In this document: positions 5,511 through 6,251 of the stretch, one piece after another
Layout of the letters: every line of letters starts with the position of its first letter
Position numbering within the stretch: position 1 is the stretch's first letter
NCBI GenBank assembly: GCA_041744375.1
Contig: JBGTLA010000071.1
Location: 1-6,251 of the forward strand
Length of the DNA: 6,251 bases
Reading direction: 5' to 3'
From: JBGTLA01 sp041744375
GTDB taxonomy: Bacteria; Actinomycetota; Acidimicrobiia; Spongiisociales; ZC4RG35
Translations under genes and position numbers: made by a program
The notes under the pieces: generated by a model
The model's input: the letters and a program-made list of their open reading frames with translations, nothing else
Database searches by the model: none
Told to the model about the DNA's origin: nothing

Positions 5511-6251
5511 CTACTCCTTGTGGGGCCTCATGGTACTCCCGACACCGGCAACAGCCGATTCGTACACCCGGCGATACGACGCTCCTACCACGGACCAATC
5601 GAAGCGGCGCGCCGACCGGCGCGCCGCTTGTCCCAGGTCTCGCGCCGCCCCCGGGTCGGACAGGAGGGAACCGATTTCTGAGCCGAGAGCCGCAGGATCG
5701 CCGACGGGGACCAGTCGACCCGCACCGTCCACCACCGGCCGGAAGGCGGCGAGGTCGGAAGCGACCACCGCGCATCCCGCCGCCATGGCCTCAGCGATGA
5801 TGATGCCGAAGCTCTCCCCTCCCAGATTCGGGGCGACGAAAACAGCCGAGGCCGCCAGACAACGCCGCTTTTCCTGTTCGGAAACCCTGCCCCGATATTC
5901 AACTCCCTCGACCGGGGCCTGACGATCCGTCCCCAGCACCACCAGCTTCGCCTCGGGATGGAGCCGCCGAACCTGCGGCCACGCCGCCAAGAGGGTGTCT
6001 AGTCCCTTGCGGGGATCGTCGCGTCCCAGGAAGGCTACTTGCGCTGACCGCTCCCCATCGGCCCCGAACGCCCCGGTGTCGATGGCGTTGGGAATGATCT
6101 CGACCGGGTGCCAGGCCGGGGGAAGGGCGGCGGCCGCCACCGGGCTCACGGCCGTGACCGTGGCACCCGCGAGCCACCTTCGACCCAAACGGGCAGCCAG
6201 GCGGTAGGTGCGGCGGGTCCACTGGGCCGGGTCGGCGTGGAACGTGGCGAC
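5511..6251 (-). CDS. pimA: Family 4 glycosyltransferase, PimA-like phosphatidylinositol mannosyltransferase (5' end missing)
   Basis: The last 246 residues are in the window; the frame is open to the right edge, so the N-terminal Rossmann domain is mostly missing and the TTG at 6188 should not be taken as the start. What is visible is a GT-B C-terminal half: VATFHADP and TVTAVSP at the end of the N-domain, IIPNAIDTGAF, the nucleotide-sugar loop VAFLGRDDPRKGLDTLL (residues 72-88 of the fragment), and the EX7E motif in APNLGGESFGIIIAEAMAAG (140-159), then VVASDLAAFRPVV and FDWSVV. These closely resemble mycobacterial PimA, which transfers mannose from GDP-mannose to phosphatidyl-myo-inositol at the inner membrane face. 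Nearby pdxS, pdxT, yebC and ruvCAB match the actinobacterial pimA region. A related GT4 enzyme with another acceptor cannot be excluded. The C-terminal coding contains a perfect 12-bp inverted repeat. Confidence 0.85.
   Translation of the reverse strand, partial: VATFHADPAQWTRRTYRLAARLGRRWLAGATVTAVSPVAAAALPPAWHPVEIIPNAIDTGAFGADGERSAQVAFLGRDDPRKGLDTLLAAWPQVRRLHPEAKLVVLGTDRQAPVEGVEYRGRVSEQEKRRCLAASAVFVAPNLGGESFGIIIAEAMAAGCAVVASDLAAFRPVVDGAGRLVPVGDPAALGSEIGSLLSDPGAARDLGQAARRSARRFDWSVVGASYRRVYESAVAGVGSTMRPHKE
5514..5519 (-). promoter_or_regulatory. pdxS ribosome-binding site within the end of the glycosyltransferase gene
   Basis: AAGGAG on the minus strand encodes the last two residues (Lys-Glu) of the upstream glycosyltransferase, is followed at once by that gene's TAG stop, and lies 5 bases from the pdxS ATG. 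It decides the pdxS start against the longer open frame and indicates translational coupling. Confidence 0.85.
5602..5629 (-). repeat. Perfect 12-bp inverted repeat (hairpin) inside the glycosyltransferase gene
   Basis: The arms AAGCGGCGCGCC (5602-5613) and GGCGCGCCGCTT (5618-5629) are exact reverse complements separated by four bases, giving a very stable RNA stem with a tetraloop. It encodes the Ala/Arg-rich AARRSARRF stretch, so part of the symmetry may come from repeated GCG and CGC codons. It lies about 90 bases before the stop codon and upstream of pdxS. No T-run follows, so it is not an intrinsic terminator. Confidence 0.7.

Noticed and set aside
5509..5775. N-terminal extension of pdxS by 89 codons in the same open frame
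   Set aside because: The extension overlaps the glycosyltransferase in another frame, is Arg/Gly-rich and unlike any PdxS N-terminus, and the ATG at 5508 has a strong ribosome-binding site.
4945..5922. A 325-codon plus-strand open frame opposite pdxS and the glycosyltransferase
   Set aside because: It is antisense to two confidently identified genes and shows no coherent protein features.
6186..6188. TTG as the start codon of the glycosyltransferase
   Set aside because: The frame continues upstream to the window edge with family-typical sequence (VATFHADP), so the gene is truncated by the window rather than starting here.
1..6251. Search for a novel defence, mobile or biosynthetic system
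   Set aside because: All coding space is taken by well-known core genes; no transposase, integrase, direct repeats, CRISPR-like array or unknown gene was seen.

Overview
The window is a gene-dense stretch of high-GC bacterial chromosome in which every recognisable gene lies on the minus strand. In transcription order, from the right edge to the left, it reads: a PimA-like family 4 glycosyltransferase (5' end outside the window), pdxS, pdxT, a YebC/PmpR-family gene, ruvC, ruvA, ruvB, queA, and the first 29 codons of tgt. The high GC content, the GTG starts (pdxT, ruvB, queA, tgt) and the neighbourhood of a pimA-like gene, pdxS/pdxT, yebC and ruvCAB point to an actinomycete (Actinomycetota). 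From memory, Mycobacterium has a similar order with extra genes inserted. A deep-branching class such as Acidimicrobiia is possible, but the sequence alone does not settle it.

The upper block (about 6251 to 3297) holds the glycosyltransferase, pdxS, pdxT and yebC with gaps of only 2, 4 and 9 bases. At two of the three junctions the stop codon of the upstream gene lies in or beside the Shine-Dalgarno sequence of the next, so translation is probably coupled. PdxS and PdxT together form the two-subunit PLP synthase of the DXP-independent vitamin B6 pathway. The glycosyltransferase probably acts in phosphatidylinositol mannoside synthesis. YebC belongs to a family historically called transcriptional regulators, although its mitochondrial relative acts in translation.

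A 99-base gap separates yebC from ruvC and is the only sizeable non-coding stretch. It holds a weak GC-rich hairpin after yebC, a nested dyad, a promoter-like pair of hexamers, and a GAAC-N4-GTTC palindrome lying over the ruvC start codon. The palindrome matches the core of the Gram-positive/actinobacterial LexA (SOS) operator. The ruvC start has no Shine-Dalgarno sequence and sits 8 bases after a TAnnnT hexamer, which suggests a leaderless, DNA-damage-regulated ruvCAB operon.

The lower block holds ruvC, ruvA and ruvB (overlaps of 4 and 8 bases; Holliday-junction branch migration and resolution), then after 38 bases queA and tgt (4-base overlap; tRNA queuosine modification). queA also lacks a Shine-Dalgarno sequence and has TACCGT 8 bases before its GTG.

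I found no mobile element, CRISPR array, tRNA, rRNA or unknown gene system. This is ordinary core chromosome. The items most worth checking are the LexA-like box on the ruvC start and a perfect 12-bp hairpin inside the glycosyltransferase gene just upstream of pdxS.
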